64,000 nt of DNA from Streptomyces lanatus (GCF_014655715.1 NZ_BNBM01000022.1:1-64000); one strand, 5' to 3'. Positions 1-9,157 are shown, counted from the stretch's first letter. Numbers and translations are program-made. The notes: generated from the sequence alone by a model not told the origin.

Positions 1-220
1 CGTAAGACCCCGGCCATACACAGAAGATGCCCAGCTCAGAGCCTTGTGCAACACCCTTTAGCGCCCGTACAGCGCTGATGCAGCGCATGAGAAGCGCACA
101 TCCAAATCACGGAGCGTCGCCCGGCGACTGCGTACGGCGGTGCGGGAGTTGGAGGGCTCGACGAACGTTCGCCGGGCGGCCGGCGTCATAGCGGTGTGCG
201 TCCACGAAGGGAGTGCCGTC

Positions 221-646
221 ATGACCGCCGTATCCGTGACCGCCCGTGCCGTACTGGTCTCAGGCCTGATCTGCGCGACCGCCGCCTGCGGCACCGGGAC
301 CGCCGACACCTGGCGGGAGCCCGCCTCGTACACCTACACGCTCCGCTCCAGCGAAGGGGAACGGGCCCTGATCGGTGCCTTCCGGATCACCGTCCGCGAT
401 GGCACCGTGACCAAGGCGGTGGGGCTCGACGACAGCGGCCGGCGCGTGGTGAAGGACAACCCCGACGCGGTGCCCACGATCGGGCAACTCCTCGACGAGT
501 GGGAGCAGGCGCGGCGGGACGGTGCGGACACGGCCGAGGTGGAGTACGCGGCGGACGGGCACCCCGAGCGGATCACCCTGGACTGGCTGGAGAACGCGAT
601 CGACGACGAAGCCCTGTATGTCGTCAGCGACTTCGCCGGGAAATGA
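221..646 (+). CDS. Small exported protein, DUF6174-like
   Basis: A 141-residue protein of unknown function. The first ~22 residues form a hydrophobic export signal ending in ATAACG, a weak lipobox, so it may be a lipoprotein. The mature part carries a YTYTLRS strand, a VRDGTVTKAV strand, and a PTIGQLLDEW helix followed by VEYAADGHPERI. This layout is what I know from DUF6174-type exported proteins of actinobacteria. I chose ATG 221 because AAGGGAG lies about 7 bases upstream and the signal peptide starts there; an in-frame ATG at 140 would add 27 residues with no signal character. It stands alone, convergent with the next gene. The family call is from memory of the pattern. Confidence 0.6.
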   Translation: MTAVSVTARAVLVSGLICATAACGTGTADTWREPASYTYTLRSSEGERALIGAFRITVRDGTVTKAVGLDDSGRRVVKDNPDAVPTIGQLLDEWEQARRDGADTAEVEYAADGHPERITLDWLENAIDDEALYVVSDFAGK

Positions 647-663
647 TCCTCACGGTCTGCCGG

Positions 664-1614
664 TCATCTGCCGGTCAGGGGCCGCCACCGGTCCTGCCGT
701 GCGGGGGCGAGTCCCCTGCGCCACGCCAGCGCCCCGTCGACCAGGCCCGGCTCGTCCCGGGTGGCCAGGGTCGGGGCCTCGAGCATGTCGGCGGCCTCCT
801 CCAAGTAGGTGACCAGCGTGTCGAGTTCGTCGCCGGGGGGCTCGTTGAAGCGGGACCAGCGGCCCAGGTAGCCGGTCTCGGCGTCCAGGTACCAGCCCGA
901 GGTGGTGTCGATGACACCGCGGGTCGCGACCGGTATCCAGGCCGGTTTCCAGAAGTAGGTCCGCTCGTCCTCGGGGCGTTCCGCGTTGAGGGCGTCCTCG
1001 TCGGCCTGGGCGTCCAGTTGCCGCCGGTGGAGGGCGGCCACGGCGTCCAGGGGCAGCAGCGCCTCGTTGCCGGGCAGGCATCCCGCGCCGTCGACCCCGC
1101 TGTCGCCCGCGGTCAGGGTCCACAGGACGCGCAGCTCAAGGGGTATCGCGAGGCCGAGGTCGTCTTCGAGGGCGGCGACGGCGGCGGGCCCCGCGCCGGG
1201 GCGGAGCGCGGCGTAGGAGTCGGGGGCGTTGCGCCGGAGCCAGCCGGTGAGGCGATGCCAGGCGTCGGCGACCTCCCGCACGGTGAGCGCGTCGGTGGCG
1301 GGGTCGGCCGACGCGTCCCGCTCCCGGCCCTCCCCCTCGGACACGGCGGGCTCTTCGGACTCCTCGGGCTGGGCCCGGCTCAGGTACCGGATCTGGATCC
1401 GGTCGGGTTCGCGGATGTAGCCGACGGCAAGGTCGGGACAGTCCTCGAACAGATCGCCGTCGATCATGACGGTGAGGATGCCGGGTAACCCCGAGGGCCG
1501 CCCCATGTCCGGGTCTTCGGCCAACTGTCCGGCCAGCACCCGCAGGGCGTAGGGGACTCCCTCACCGAACGAGGTGGCGGTGTCGCTCACGAACTGGGGG
1601 ATCTCGACATTCAC
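664..1614 (-). CDS. SMI1/KNR4 family protein
   Basis: A 316-residue cytoplasmic protein. Residues ~1-95 form an N-terminal segment (MNVEIPQFVSDTATSFGEGV) followed by an acidic linker (EESEEPAVSEGEG). The C-terminal ~190 residues match SMI1/KNR4: DAWHRLTGWL, then ALEDDLGLAIPLELRVLWTL, then WIPVATRG and a WYLDAETGYL strand, ending in a YLEEAADMLEAP helix. In this superfamily many members are immunity or recognition proteins in toxin systems, but no toxin gene lies beside it. The start is GTG 1614 with GAGGAG upstream. The gene is divergent from the amidohydrolase, with a 186-base shared promoter region. Confidence 0.75.
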   Translation of the reverse strand: MNVEIPQFVSDTATSFGEGVPYALRVLAGQLAEDPDMGRPSGLPGILTVMIDGDLFEDCPDLAVGYIREPDRIQIRYLSRAQPEESEEPAVSEGEGRERDASADPATDALTVREVADAWHRLTGWLRRNAPDSYAALRPGAGPAAVAALEDDLGLAIPLELRVLWTLTAGDSGVDGAGCLPGNEALLPLDAVAALHRRQLDAQADEDALNAERPEDERTYFWKPAWIPVATRGVIDTTSGWYLDAETGYLGRWSRFNEPPGDELDTLVTYLEEAADMLEAPTLATRDEPGLVDGALAWRRGLAPARQDRWRPLTGR

Positions 1615-1800
1615 GGCCCGTCGCTCCTCGCTGGTCGGTGGGAGAGCGGGCCAACACTAGGACGCCGACACGCATCGGCGGGAGATCCCCTGTCGGACCG
1701 GACAGTGGCCCGACGCATTCCCATGGAGGGAAGCGAAATGCCCGGATATCATCTCTTTGTACGGTGATGTCGTTCACGGCACGAGGAGGCGGGGACGGGC

Positions 1801-2766
1801 ATGGCGGATCCCGGACGCACGGGCCCTCGACGGCGTATCGACATCCATCAGCATGTGATCCCGCCCGACCGGGGCCGCGCCATGGCCGGCCGTGCCGCCG
1901 CCGTCGGATGGCCCGCGCCCGTGTGGGACGAGCGTGGCGCGATCGCCATGATGGACCGGCGGTCCATCGCCACCGGGGTGCTGTCGTACGCCGCGCCGCT
2001 AGCCGGCCCCGACGATCCCGTCGCCGCGCGCGAAGTGGCCCGGATCGTCAACGAGTTCACGGCCGAGCTGGTCAAGAACCGGCCCGACCGCTTCGGTCAC
2101 TTCGCCGCCCTCCCGCTGCCCGACGTGGACGGCGCCCTCGCCGAGGCGGCGCATGCCCTGGACGAACTGGAGGCGGACGGCGTGATGGTGCTGTCCAACG
2201 CGCACGGCCGCTACCCGGGCGACCCGGAGTTCGAGCCGCTGTGGGCCGAACTCGACGCCCGTTCCGCCGTCGTCCTCGTCCATCCGACCGCACCACCGGG
2301 CGCCCCGCTGCCCGATGTGCCCCCACCGCTGGCGGACTTCCCGTACGACACGACGCGCGCGGCCCTGCAGCTGACCATGCGGGGCGTGCCGCGCCGGTAC
2401 CCCCGGATGCGGATGATCCTCCCCCACGCCGGCGGCTTCCTGCCGTACGCCGCCCACCGCTTCGCCCTGGCCGCCCGTCTCCCCACCGACGGGCCCGGCA
2501 CCACCCCCGAGGACTTCCTCGCCGATCTGCGGCGCTTCTACTTCGACACGGCCATCTCGACGGGCTCGACGACGCTCCCCTCACTCCTGGCCTTCGCCGC
2601 GCCGGACCATGTCCTGTACGGCAGTGACTTTCCGATGCTCCCCGAGGAGTGGGGCACGGACTTCGACACCCTGCTGGACGACCACCCGCACCTCGGCCCC
2701 GGCCTCCTCGACGCCATCGACCGGGGCAACGCCGAACTCCTCATCCCCCGCCTCGCACGGCCCTGA
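1801..2766 (+). CDS. Amidohydrolase family protein (ACMSD-like)
   Basis: A 321-residue metal-dependent hydrolase or decarboxylase of the amidohydrolase 2 family, a TIM barrel. Seen: the metal-binding HxH in DIHQHVIP near residue 15, an ALQLTMRGV stretch, a conserved histidine in LPHAGGFLPY, and the aspartate motif YGSDFPM near the end. The pattern resembles aminocarboxymuconate-semialdehyde decarboxylase relatives, and the substrate cannot be read. ATG 1801 has AGGAGG 11 bases upstream. Its stop codon lies five bases from the convergent rhamnosidase stop, with no room for an intrinsic terminator, so the two transcripts should overlap. Confidence 0.8.
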   Translation: MADPGRTGPRRRIDIHQHVIPPDRGRAMAGRAAAVGWPAPVWDERGAIAMMDRRSIATGVLSYAAPLAGPDDPVAAREVARIVNEFTAELVKNRPDRFGHFAALPLPDVDGALAEAAHALDELEADGVMVLSNAHGRYPGDPEFEPLWAELDARSAVVLVHPTAPPGAPLPDVPPPLADFPYDTTRAALQLTMRGVPRRYPRMRMILPHAGGFLPYAAHRFALAARLPTDGPGTTPEDFLADLRRFYFDTAISTGSTTLPSLLAFAAPDHVLYGSDFPMLPEEWGTDFDTLLDDHPHLGPGLLDAIDRGNAELLIPRLARP

Positions 2767-2771
2767 CCCGC

Positions 2772-5700
2772 TCACAGCTCGCTGGTCAGCCCGTACGAGC
2801 CCGACGGCAGCCGGTACGACGCCACGCCGTCCGTGTGCCCGAGGAAGCGGACTCCGTCCAGGCGGGCCAAGGGGGTTCGGCCCTCGCGGACGGAGTCGGC
2901 GGAGGTCGCCGGGAGGTGCAGGGTGGCTTCGGTGTTCGCCGGTATCAGTGCGTCGTAGGTGAGCGTTCTGCCGGTGTCGCCGACCTTCCACTCGCTTCTG
3001 ATCTCGCCGTACGGCGACTCGTGGGTGCCGGCGACATGGGTGATCCGGCCGGTGGGGTCGAGGTGCGGCCGTAGGACGAAGTGCTTGAAGCCGGGGCTGT
3101 CGGGGTCGCGGGCGATCCCGGCCATGTAGGCGTACATCCACTCCATGACGGCGCCGTACGCGTAGTGGTTGAAGGAGTTCATGCTGACCGGGCCGAAGCC
3201 GGCGTCCTTGGAGTAGGAGTTCCAGCGCTCCCAGACCGTCGTGGCACCGTTGCGCACGGAGAACAGCCAGGACGGCAGCTCGTCCTGGTGGAGCAGTTCG
3301 TACGCCAGGTCCGAGCGGCCCTCGTCGCTGAGGACGGGGGCGAGGACGTTGACGCCCAGGAAGCCCACGGACAGCGTGTTCTCGGCGTACTTGACGCGGC
3401 TGCTTTCGGGGTGGGCCGCCTTGTAGGCCGCGTCGTTGCCGATGTTGTCCGCCAAGTGGCCGACGAGGGCGCGGCGTTGGGCCTCGGTGTCGTAGAAGCC
3501 GAGCTTGAGCACCCACAGCAGGGCGGTCTGGGTGTTGTCCTCGGTCTTCTGGGCGGGGTCGGCGCCGGGCTCGATCGGGGAGGCCTCGCCGAGGCTGGAC
3601 CTCACAGTGGCCGTGCCGCCCTCGGTACTGAGGTACTTCCTGATGAACGCCTTCTTGATGTCCCCGAAGAGCGCCTCGTACGCCGCCGCCTCCGCCGGGC
3701 GGCCGACGGCTCGGGCCATCTGGGCCATGAGGCGGGCGACGTAGCCGTAGTAGACGTCGCTCATCAGCTGGGCGCTGGTCTTCTGCGGGGCGAGCCAGTC
3801 GCCGGTGAGGGAGCCCTGGCCTGCGTGGGTGTCGCCGGTCTGCCGCCGGATCCAGTCGAGGTAGCGGGTCATCGCGGGCCAGCTGTCCTCGATGACGGTG
3901 GGATCTCCGGTCATCTGCCACAGGGTCCACGGGAGGATGACGCCGCTGTCCGCCCAACCGCTGCCGCCGCCGGGGAAGTTGTAGCGTCCGCCGGGTGCGA
4001 CCCCGGTGAACTGGGCCTTGTCCATGCCGTACAGGGTCTGGGAGTCGATCGTGGTCTGCTGGAAGTGGCTGAGGAAGGGGCCGGCGTCGGCGTTGTACAG
4101 GCCCGTGGTGGAGAAGACCTGGGTGTCGCCGGTCCAGCCGAGGCGTTCGTCGCGCTGCGGGCAGTCGGTGGGCACCCAGAGGTAGTTGCCGCGCTGGCCC
4201 CAGCGGATATTGCTGATCAGTTGGTTCGTGTCGGGGTCGTTCGTGGTGAGGGTGCCGGTCTCGTGGATGGCGGAGGTGGCGACCTTGCCGGTCAGGCCGG
4301 TGATGGTGACGGTCTCGGTCGCGGTGACGGACGCGTAGCGGAAGCCGTAGAAGGTCAGGGAGTCCTGGTGGGTCTCCCCCCGCCGGTCGCCCTTGAGGAT
4401 GTAGGTGCTGGTGGCCTCGGCGCTGCGCAGGTTGGCCCGGTAGAGGGAGCCTTCGGGGCCGTCCGCTCCGGCGCTGCTGTCGTTGAGCATCTCGCCGAAC
4501 CGGAAGGTGACCCGCGCTCCGGCGGGCCCGCGCACGCTGTAGCGGGGCACACCGACCATGTTCTGGCCCAGGTCGAAGACGGCCGTGTCGCCGGGGCCGA
4601 GGGTGACCGGGCTGTCGGCCGCCCGGTGCGGGTCGGTCACCGTCCGGTCGGGGTCCACGGTGATACGGCCCCTGCCCGCGCCGGTCGTTCCCGAGTAGAC
4701 GGTGACCGACCGCGGCCGTCGGTCCCACTTGCCCATCAGGCGGGCGGTCTCGGCCGGGTAGGCGCAGAGCAGGGCATCGGGGTATCTGGTCTCGAAGGGG
4801 ACCGGCGCCACGTCCGACCAGGCGGAGTCGTCGTAGCCGGACGACGTCCAGCCGGGGAGTTCCCTGCGGGCGTCGTAGGTCTCGCCGTCGTAGATGTCGT
4901 CGGCGCGGTGGGGGCCGGTGTCGGTGCCCTTCCACGAGCCGTCCGGGCGGGTGACCACGGACTGGGTCGTCCCGTCGGTGTAGCGGATCAGCAGTCTGGC
5001 CTTGAGGGCGAGGGCGTTGCCGTCCTCGGAGTAGTACGTACTGCCCTCGGAGATACGGCCGTTGTACCAGCCGTTGCCGAGGACGGCGGCCAGGGCGACG
5101 GCCGGTTCCCGGGCCACGAGGTGCGTGACGTCGTAGGTGAGGTAGTTGACGCGCGCGTCGTAGTTCGTCCAGCCGGGCGGCAGCAGTTCGAGGGTGTGGT
5201 CGCCGTCCTGCGGGACGGTCACCCGCCGGCCGCTGACGTAGGCGTCGTACACCCCGAGCGCGGAGACGTACAGCCGCGCCTCGCGGACCCGGCCGCGCAG
5301 CGGTGCCTCGGTGCGCAGCAGGGGTGCGCCGGGCGAGCGGGGCGCCTTGTCCTTCATGCCGATCCACTGTGCGCCGGCCCAGCCGGTGACACCGTCGGTG
5401 CTCATCAGGCCCGTCTCGAACCAGGCCACGGGGCCGCTGCCGAGCCGGCGGCCCCGGGTGTCCCAGGCGGTGACGGTCCAGTAGTAGCGGGTCGAGGCGG
5501 CCAGGGGCTCGCCGCGATGGCGGATGGCCACGGAATCGGCGGACCTGACGCGTCCGCTGTTCCAGACGTCCGCGCGGCCGGTGGTCAGCCGGCCCGGCGA
5601 GGTGGCGACGAGGATCTCGTACGCGCCCTGACTCCGCCCGCGTCCGGCGGACCGTATGCGCCAGCCGAAGCGGGGGTGCGGGGCGTCCACGCCGAGCGGG

Positions 5701-5894
5701 TCGGTGCGGTGTTCCACGGTCAATCCGTACACGGCGCCGTCCTCCACGGGGCGATTCGGTGCGGCCTGCGCGGTCGTCGCGCCGGCCAGTACGGGTACGG
5801 CGCTCGCGGTCGCCGCGAGCACGGTGCGGCGGCGAGGTCCCGTCCGCCGTCCGTGCGCCGCGTCTGCGTCTGCATCTGCGTCTGCGTCGGTCAT
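2772..5894 (-). CDS. Secreted alpha-L-rhamnosidase (GH78)
   Basis: A 1040-residue exported glycoside hydrolase that removes terminal alpha-L-rhamnose. A twin-arginine-type signal (GRRTGPRRRTVLAATASAVPV) follows a repetitive Asp-Ala start. Then come an N-terminal beta domain (LTVEHRTDPLGVD, PRFGWRI), a rhamnosidase N region (GWTNYDARVNYLTYDVT, LGNGWYNG), and the catalytic barrel with DCPQRDERLGWTGD, the GH78 motif holding the acid residues. A C-terminal beta domain ends in GSYGLTSEL. ATG 5894 has AGAAGGGA at a good distance; ATG 5912 would form an ATGA overlap with the binding-protein stop. Last gene of the ABC operon, so it likely feeds rhamnose or rhamnosides to that transporter. Confidence 0.88.
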   Translation of the reverse strand: MTDADADADADAAHGRRTGPRRRTVLAATASAVPVLAGATTAQAAPNRPVEDGAVYGLTVEHRTDPLGVDAPHPRFGWRIRSAGRGRSQGAYEILVATSPGRLTTGRADVWNSGRVRSADSVAIRHRGEPLAASTRYYWTVTAWDTRGRRLGSGPVAWFETGLMSTDGVTGWAGAQWIGMKDKAPRSPGAPLLRTEAPLRGRVREARLYVSALGVYDAYVSGRRVTVPQDGDHTLELLPPGWTNYDARVNYLTYDVTHLVAREPAVALAAVLGNGWYNGRISEGSTYYSEDGNALALKARLLIRYTDGTTQSVVTRPDGSWKGTDTGPHRADDIYDGETYDARRELPGWTSSGYDDSAWSDVAPVPFETRYPDALLCAYPAETARLMGKWDRRPRSVTVYSGTTGAGRGRITVDPDRTVTDPHRAADSPVTLGPGDTAVFDLGQNMVGVPRYSVRGPAGARVTFRFGEMLNDSSAGADGPEGSLYRANLRSAEATSTYILKGDRRGETHQDSLTFYGFRYASVTATETVTITGLTGKVATSAIHETGTLTTNDPDTNQLISNIRWGQRGNYLWVPTDCPQRDERLGWTGDTQVFSTTGLYNADAGPFLSHFQQTTIDSQTLYGMDKAQFTGVAPGGRYNFPGGGSGWADSGVILPWTLWQMTGDPTVIEDSWPAMTRYLDWIRRQTGDTHAGQGSLTGDWLAPQKTSAQLMSDVYYGYVARLMAQMARAVGRPAEAAAYEALFGDIKKAFIRKYLSTEGGTATVRSSLGEASPIEPGADPAQKTEDNTQTALLWVLKLGFYDTEAQRRALVGHLADNIGNDAAYKAAHPESSRVKYAENTLSVGFLGVNVLAPVLSDEGRSDLAYELLHQDELPSWLFSVRNGATTVWERWNSYSKDAGFGPVSMNSFNHYAYGAVMEWMYAYMAGIARDPDSPGFKHFVLRPHLDPTGRITHVAGTHESPYGEIRSEWKVGDTGRTLTYDALIPANTEATLHLPATSADSVREGRTPLARLDGVRFLGHTDGVASYRLPSGSYGLTSEL
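5861..5889. repeat. Hexanucleotide repeat encoding Asp-Ala dipeptides
   Basis: Imperfect tandem copies of a TCTGCG hexamer at the start of the rhamnosidase gene. They give an alternating Asp-Ala run just before the Tat motif. The unit is six bases, so copy changes would lengthen the leader without shifting the frame. Confidence 0.6.
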
Positions 5895-5908
5895 CGAGTC
5901 GTCCCTTC

Positions 5909-7174
5909 TCATGAGCCGGCCTTGTAGTCGGTGTCCATGTCCTTGAGGAGGTCCTGGGGCGTGGACTGGCCGCTGAAGATCTCCTGGAGGCCGCTGAGCA
6001 TGGTCTGCTGCACCTTGGGGTTGGGCCACAGCTGGTCCATGAACGGCACGGTGCGGTTCGTTTCGATGAACTTGGAGAGTTCGGTGAGCGCGGGGTCGGC
6101 CTGATAGCCCGTGTCCGGGAGGGTGGGCAGGCTGCCCTGCTTCTTGTTGAGCACGTTCATGCCCTCGGGCGACATCACGAAGTTCACGAATTTCAGGGCC
6201 AGTTCGGGGTTCTTCGCCTTGGCGTTGACGCCGTAGCCCGCGCCCGCCGCGGCCGGGATGAGGGTGGCGGACGGGTCGTCGGTGGCGGGCAGCGCCTTCA
6301 GCGTGAAGGTGCCCTGCGGGTTCTTGCCCTTGAGGAGGGCGATGACCCAGTTGCCCTGGATGATGCCGAGGGTCTTGCCGGAGGCGGCGAGTTGCTGGCT
6401 GGCCTCGTAGTTGGTGCCCAGGGGGTTCTTCTGGAAGCAGCCCGCCTTCCGCATGGCGAGGTATTTCTCCAGCGCGGTGGTCCAGGGCGAGTCGGTGAAG
6501 TCCGCCTGTCCGGCCTGCATCTTCTGGTCGAAGGCGCGGTCGGGGCCGTAGACGGTCGTGGCGACGAGGGAGTACAGGACGAGCTGGGTCACCCAGTTGT
6601 CCTGGATTCCCAGGGCGAACGCGGGAGTTCCCTTCGCCTCGGCGTCCCGGCAGAACGCCAGCAGCTTCGTCCAGGTGTCCGGCGGGGTGAGCCCGGCCTT
6701 CGCCATGGCCTGCTGGTTGTAGACGGCGCCGATGCCGTTCTGCCCGAAGACGGCGTTGTACGTCCTGCCCTCGTACTGGGCGACGCTCTTCATGGCGTCC
6801 GGCAGCCCGGCGGCCCAGGGCTGGTCGGAGAGGTCCCGCAGATAGCCGGGTTTCGCCAGGACGTAGGTGGCGGCGGGGTTGCCGTTGCCCGGCCACACCG
6901 ACATCACGTCGGGTGCGGTGCCGGAGGAGAGCTGGGTGCGGATCTGCTGCTGGTACTGGTCGGCGCCGCTGGTGGTGTAGCGGACCTTGACGCCGGGGTT
7001 GGCCTTCTCGAACGCCTTGACGACGTCCTCGACGGACCCCTGGTCGACCGAGGCCAGCGTCAGGGTCCTGTCGCCGCCGCCACCGCCTTCCGCCTTGGTG
7101 CCGCCGCTGCAGGCGGCCAGGAGGACAGCGGCTGTCGCGGCGGCGGTCACGGCCGTGAGTGTGCGTGTGGTCAT
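5909..7174 (-). CDS. ABC transporter sugar-binding lipoprotein
   Basis: A 421-residue extracellular solute-binding protein (family 1). The signal peptide ends in the lipobox LLAAC, so it is lipid-anchored outside the membrane. Seen: the early LASVDQGSVEDVVKAFEKANPGVKVRY motif, SSGTAPDVMSVWPGNG, and late KNPELALKFVNFVMSPEG, all typical of carbohydrate-binding components. ATG 7174 has GGGAGA about six bases upstream. It is third in an operon behind two permeases; its stop overlaps a possible rhamnosidase start (ATG 5912). No ATPase gene is present, as is usual for streptomycete sugar transporters that share the MsiK ATPase. The likely ligand is a rhamnose-containing sugar, inferred from the neighbour. 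Confidence 0.88.
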   Translation of the reverse strand: MTTRTLTAVTAAATAAVLLAACSGGTKAEGGGGGDRTLTLASVDQGSVEDVVKAFEKANPGVKVRYTTSGADQYQQQIRTQLSSGTAPDVMSVWPGNGNPAATYVLAKPGYLRDLSDQPWAAGLPDAMKSVAQYEGRTYNAVFGQNGIGAVYNQQAMAKAGLTPPDTWTKLLAFCRDAEAKGTPAFALGIQDNWVTQLVLYSLVATTVYGPDRAFDQKMQAGQADFTDSPWTTALEKYLAMRKAGCFQKNPLGTNYEASQQLAASGKTLGIIQGNWVIALLKGKNPQGTFTLKALPATDDPSATLIPAAAGAGYGVNAKAKNPELALKFVNFVMSPEGMNVLNKKQGSLPTLPDTGYQADPALTELSKFIETNRTVPFMDQLWPNPKVQQTMLSGLQEIFSGQSTPQDLLKDMDTDYKAGS

Positions 7175-7206
7175 GAGGTCTCCCTTGCGGAGAAAGAAGG
7201 CGGGGC

Positions 7207-8028
7207 TCATCCCCGCAGCCCTCCGGCGAAGCCGTTGATGATGATGCGCTGAAGGAGGAAGTAGACGAGCAGGACGGGCAGGATGCTGATCACCAGGGCG
7301 GCGAAGATGAGGTTCCAGTCGGTGACGTACTGGCCGACGAAGCCCGCGATCGCGACCGGCATGGTCTGCCGGTCGCTGCCGCTGAGGTACAGCAGCGGGG
7401 TGAAGAAGTCGTTCCAGACGGCGACCGCGTTCAGCACGAGCGCGGTCACGGTGACGGGCTTGAGCATCGGCAGGACGACGTACCGGAAGCCCTGCAGCGG
7501 GGTGCATCCGTCGATGAGCGCCGCGTCCTCGAAGTCCCGGGGCAGGGCGCGCAGGAAGCCGACGTAGAGGAAGACGGTGAACGGGACCTGGAGGCCGGAG
7601 TGGAACAGGACCAGGGCCCAGGGGGTGCCGAGCAGACCGAGGTCGCGCATGGTCTGGTACAGCGGGAGCGAGGCGAGCTGGAACGGCAGCACCAGTCCGA
7701 GGAGGACGAGGAGATAGGTGCTGCGGGACCAGCGGGCCGTGACGCGGGCCAGCGGATACGCGGCGAGGGCGGAGACGGCGAGCACGATGGCGACGCTGCA
7801 CGCCGTCACCAGCACACTGTTGGCCAACGCCCCGCCGAGCGCGCCCTGTTGCCAGGCGTGGGTGAAGTTCTCCAGGGTCGGCGAGCCGGTCGGGCGGATG
7901 GGGGACGAGGTGTCGGAGGCGGGCCGTGCGGCGAGGTTGGCCAGGACGTACACCGGGAAGCCGACGACCAGCGCGGTGGCGATCATCCCGAGTTCCAGGG
8001 CGAGAGTGCGGGGGCGGTAGCGGTTCAT
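7207..8028 (-). CDS. Carbohydrate ABC transporter permease (MalG-like)
   Basis: A 273-residue inner-membrane permease. Hydrophobic segments lie near residues 10-30, 75-95, 105-130, 140-160, 185-205 and 240-262. The EAA loop that docks the ATPase reads DFEDAALIDGCTPLQGFRYVVLPML, with the conserved EAA---G spacing altered to EDAALIDG. The start ATG 8028 overlaps the upstream permease stop as ATGA, which indicates translational coupling. It is the second permease of the rhamnoside-type uptake operon and would pair with the adjacent permease to form the channel. Confidence 0.88.
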   Translation of the reverse strand: MNRYRPRTLALELGMIATALVVGFPVYVLANLAARPASDTSSPIRPTGSPTLENFTHAWQQGALGGALANSVLVTACSVAIVLAVSALAAYPLARVTARWSRSTYLLVLLGLVLPFQLASLPLYQTMRDLGLLGTPWALVLFHSGLQVPFTVFLYVGFLRALPRDFEDAALIDGCTPLQGFRYVVLPMLKPVTVTALVLNAVAVWNDFFTPLLYLSGSDRQTMPVAIAGFVGQYVTDWNLIFAALVISILPVLLVYFLLQRIIINGFAGGLRG

Positions 8029-8921
8029 GACGCGGCCCTCTCGCTGCGGGACAGCACCGCGTACTGCCCGGTGGAGGCGACCGCGACGATGATCGTGAGG
8101 ACCACCGCGAGGGCGATGCTGTAGCCGAACTCGCCGAGGGTGAAGGCGTCCTTGTAGATCAGGGTCGACAGGGTGTCGGTGGCGTGGCCGGGGCCGCCGC
8201 CGGTCAACGCGTAGACCTGGTCGAAGAGTTTGATCCCGCCGATGATCGACAGCATCAGGTTGATGGTGAAGGCGGGCGCGAGCAGGGGCCGGGTGACCGA
8301 CCAGAAGCGCCGTACGGGACCGGCCCCGTCGAGCGCCGCCGCCTCGTGGACCTCCTGGGGCACCGACTGGAGTCCCGCCAGGAAGATGACCATCGAGTAG
8401 CCCGCGAACTGCCACACGATCACTGCGACGACCGCCCACAGCGCCAGATCCGCGCTGCCGAGCCAGTCCTGCCGCCACGAGTCGAGCCCCACGGCACCGA
8501 ACAGGCTGTTGACCGCCCCGTCCGGACCGAGCAGGTTGCGCCACAGGTATGCGGTCACGATCGGGGTGACCACGGCCGGGGCGAACAGGAACACCCTCAG
8601 CACATTGCGGGACTTGATGGCCGAGTTCACGCCGAGCGCCAGCAGCAGCCCCACGGCGTTCTGCACGAGGGTGATGGAGACGGCGATGACCAGGGTGTGC
8701 CAGATCGCCTGCACCGCGTCCGCGTCACGGACCATGTCGGCGAAATTGCCGAGGCCCACGAAGGAGTGGTGCGGATCGAGGCCGTCCCAGTCGGTGAACG
8801 CGTAGTACACCCCGCGGGCGCTCGGCACGAGGACGACGAAGGCGAACAGCAGCAGCGCCGGCGCCATGAACCACCAGGGCGGCGTGGTGCGGGCGCGGCG
8901 GGCAGGAGAGGCGAGGGTCAC
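8025..8921 (-). CDS. Sugar ABC transporter permease (MalF-like)
   Basis: A 298-residue integral membrane permease, first gene of the operon. Six hydrophobic segments begin at about residue 17 (MAPALLLFAFVVLVPSARGV). The ATPase-docking loop reads VHEAAALDGAGPVRRFWSVTRPLL, a good EAA motif with the invariant glycine. The start is GTG 8921 with AAGGAAG 11 bases upstream; an upstream ATG at 9041 would translate straight through two operator palindromes and is unlikely. Expression should be controlled by the divergent LacI-type regulator. Confidence 0.85.
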   Translation of the reverse strand: MTLASPARRARTTPPWWFMAPALLLFAFVVLVPSARGVYYAFTDWDGLDPHHSFVGLGNFADMVRDADAVQAIWHTLVIAVSITLVQNAVGLLLALGVNSAIKSRNVLRVFLFAPAVVTPIVTAYLWRNLLGPDGAVNSLFGAVGLDSWRQDWLGSADLALWAVVAVIVWQFAGYSMVIFLAGLQSVPQEVHEAAALDGAGPVRRFWSVTRPLLAPAFTINLMLSIIGGIKLFDQVYALTGGGPGHATDTLSTLIYKDAFTLGEFGYSIALAVVLTIIVAVASTGQYAVLSRSERAAS

Positions 8922-8937
8922 GGGCGGACCTGCTTCC

Positions 8938-8951
8938 TTGAAACGTTTCAA
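8938..8951. promoter_or_regulatory. LacI-type operator O1
   Basis: TTGAAACGTTTCAA is a perfect 14-base palindrome lying 17 bases upstream of the first permease start. The central AAACGTTT is the classic LacI/GalR core. Binding here would block the operon promoter. Confidence 0.7.
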
Positions 8952-8969
8952 CCCATGTTTGAGACGGCC

Positions 8970-8989
8970 GATGGGTAACGTTTTCCATC
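8970..8989. promoter_or_regulatory. LacI-type operator O2
   Basis: GATGGGTAACGTTTTCCATC matches its reverse complement except for the two bases on each side of the central AACGTT. The centre lies about 35 bases from the O1 centre, about three helical turns, so both sites face the same side of the DNA. Confidence 0.6.
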
Positions 8990-9121
8990 GGTGGTGCCAG
9001 ACCCTAGAGAGCACCCCGCATGACGTCAAGATGCTGCGCAAGCTGCATGATTGCGACGGGACCCGGCTACCGGAATGTCGGCGACCGCTCTTACCTCACG
9101 CGCACTCTCTCCGTAGACTTT

Positions 9122-9137
9122 TGGCCAACGTTGCCCA
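9122..9137. promoter_or_regulatory. LacI-type operator O3 (autoregulatory)
   Basis: TGGCCAACGTTGCCCA has the same AACGTT core in a 14-of-16 palindrome and ends 20 bases before the regulator start codon. It suggests that the regulator represses its own gene. Confidence 0.5.
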
Positions 9138-9157
9138 CGACGTCGGAGGAAAGCCGC

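Noticed and set aside
196..1488. A 430-residue open frame on the plus strand across the first two genes
   Set aside because: It is opposite to, or out of frame with, better-supported genes, is Arg/Gly/Pro-rich without domains, and arises from the GC bias of high-GC DNA.
5861..5889. Phase-variable repeat in the rhamnosidase gene
   Set aside because: The unit is six bases, so copy changes would keep the frame; kept only as a repeat feature.
3081..5927. A 948-residue open frame antisense to the rhamnosidase gene
   Set aside because: Low-complexity Gly/Val/Ala/Arg composition, no domain, and full overlap with a clear GH78 gene.
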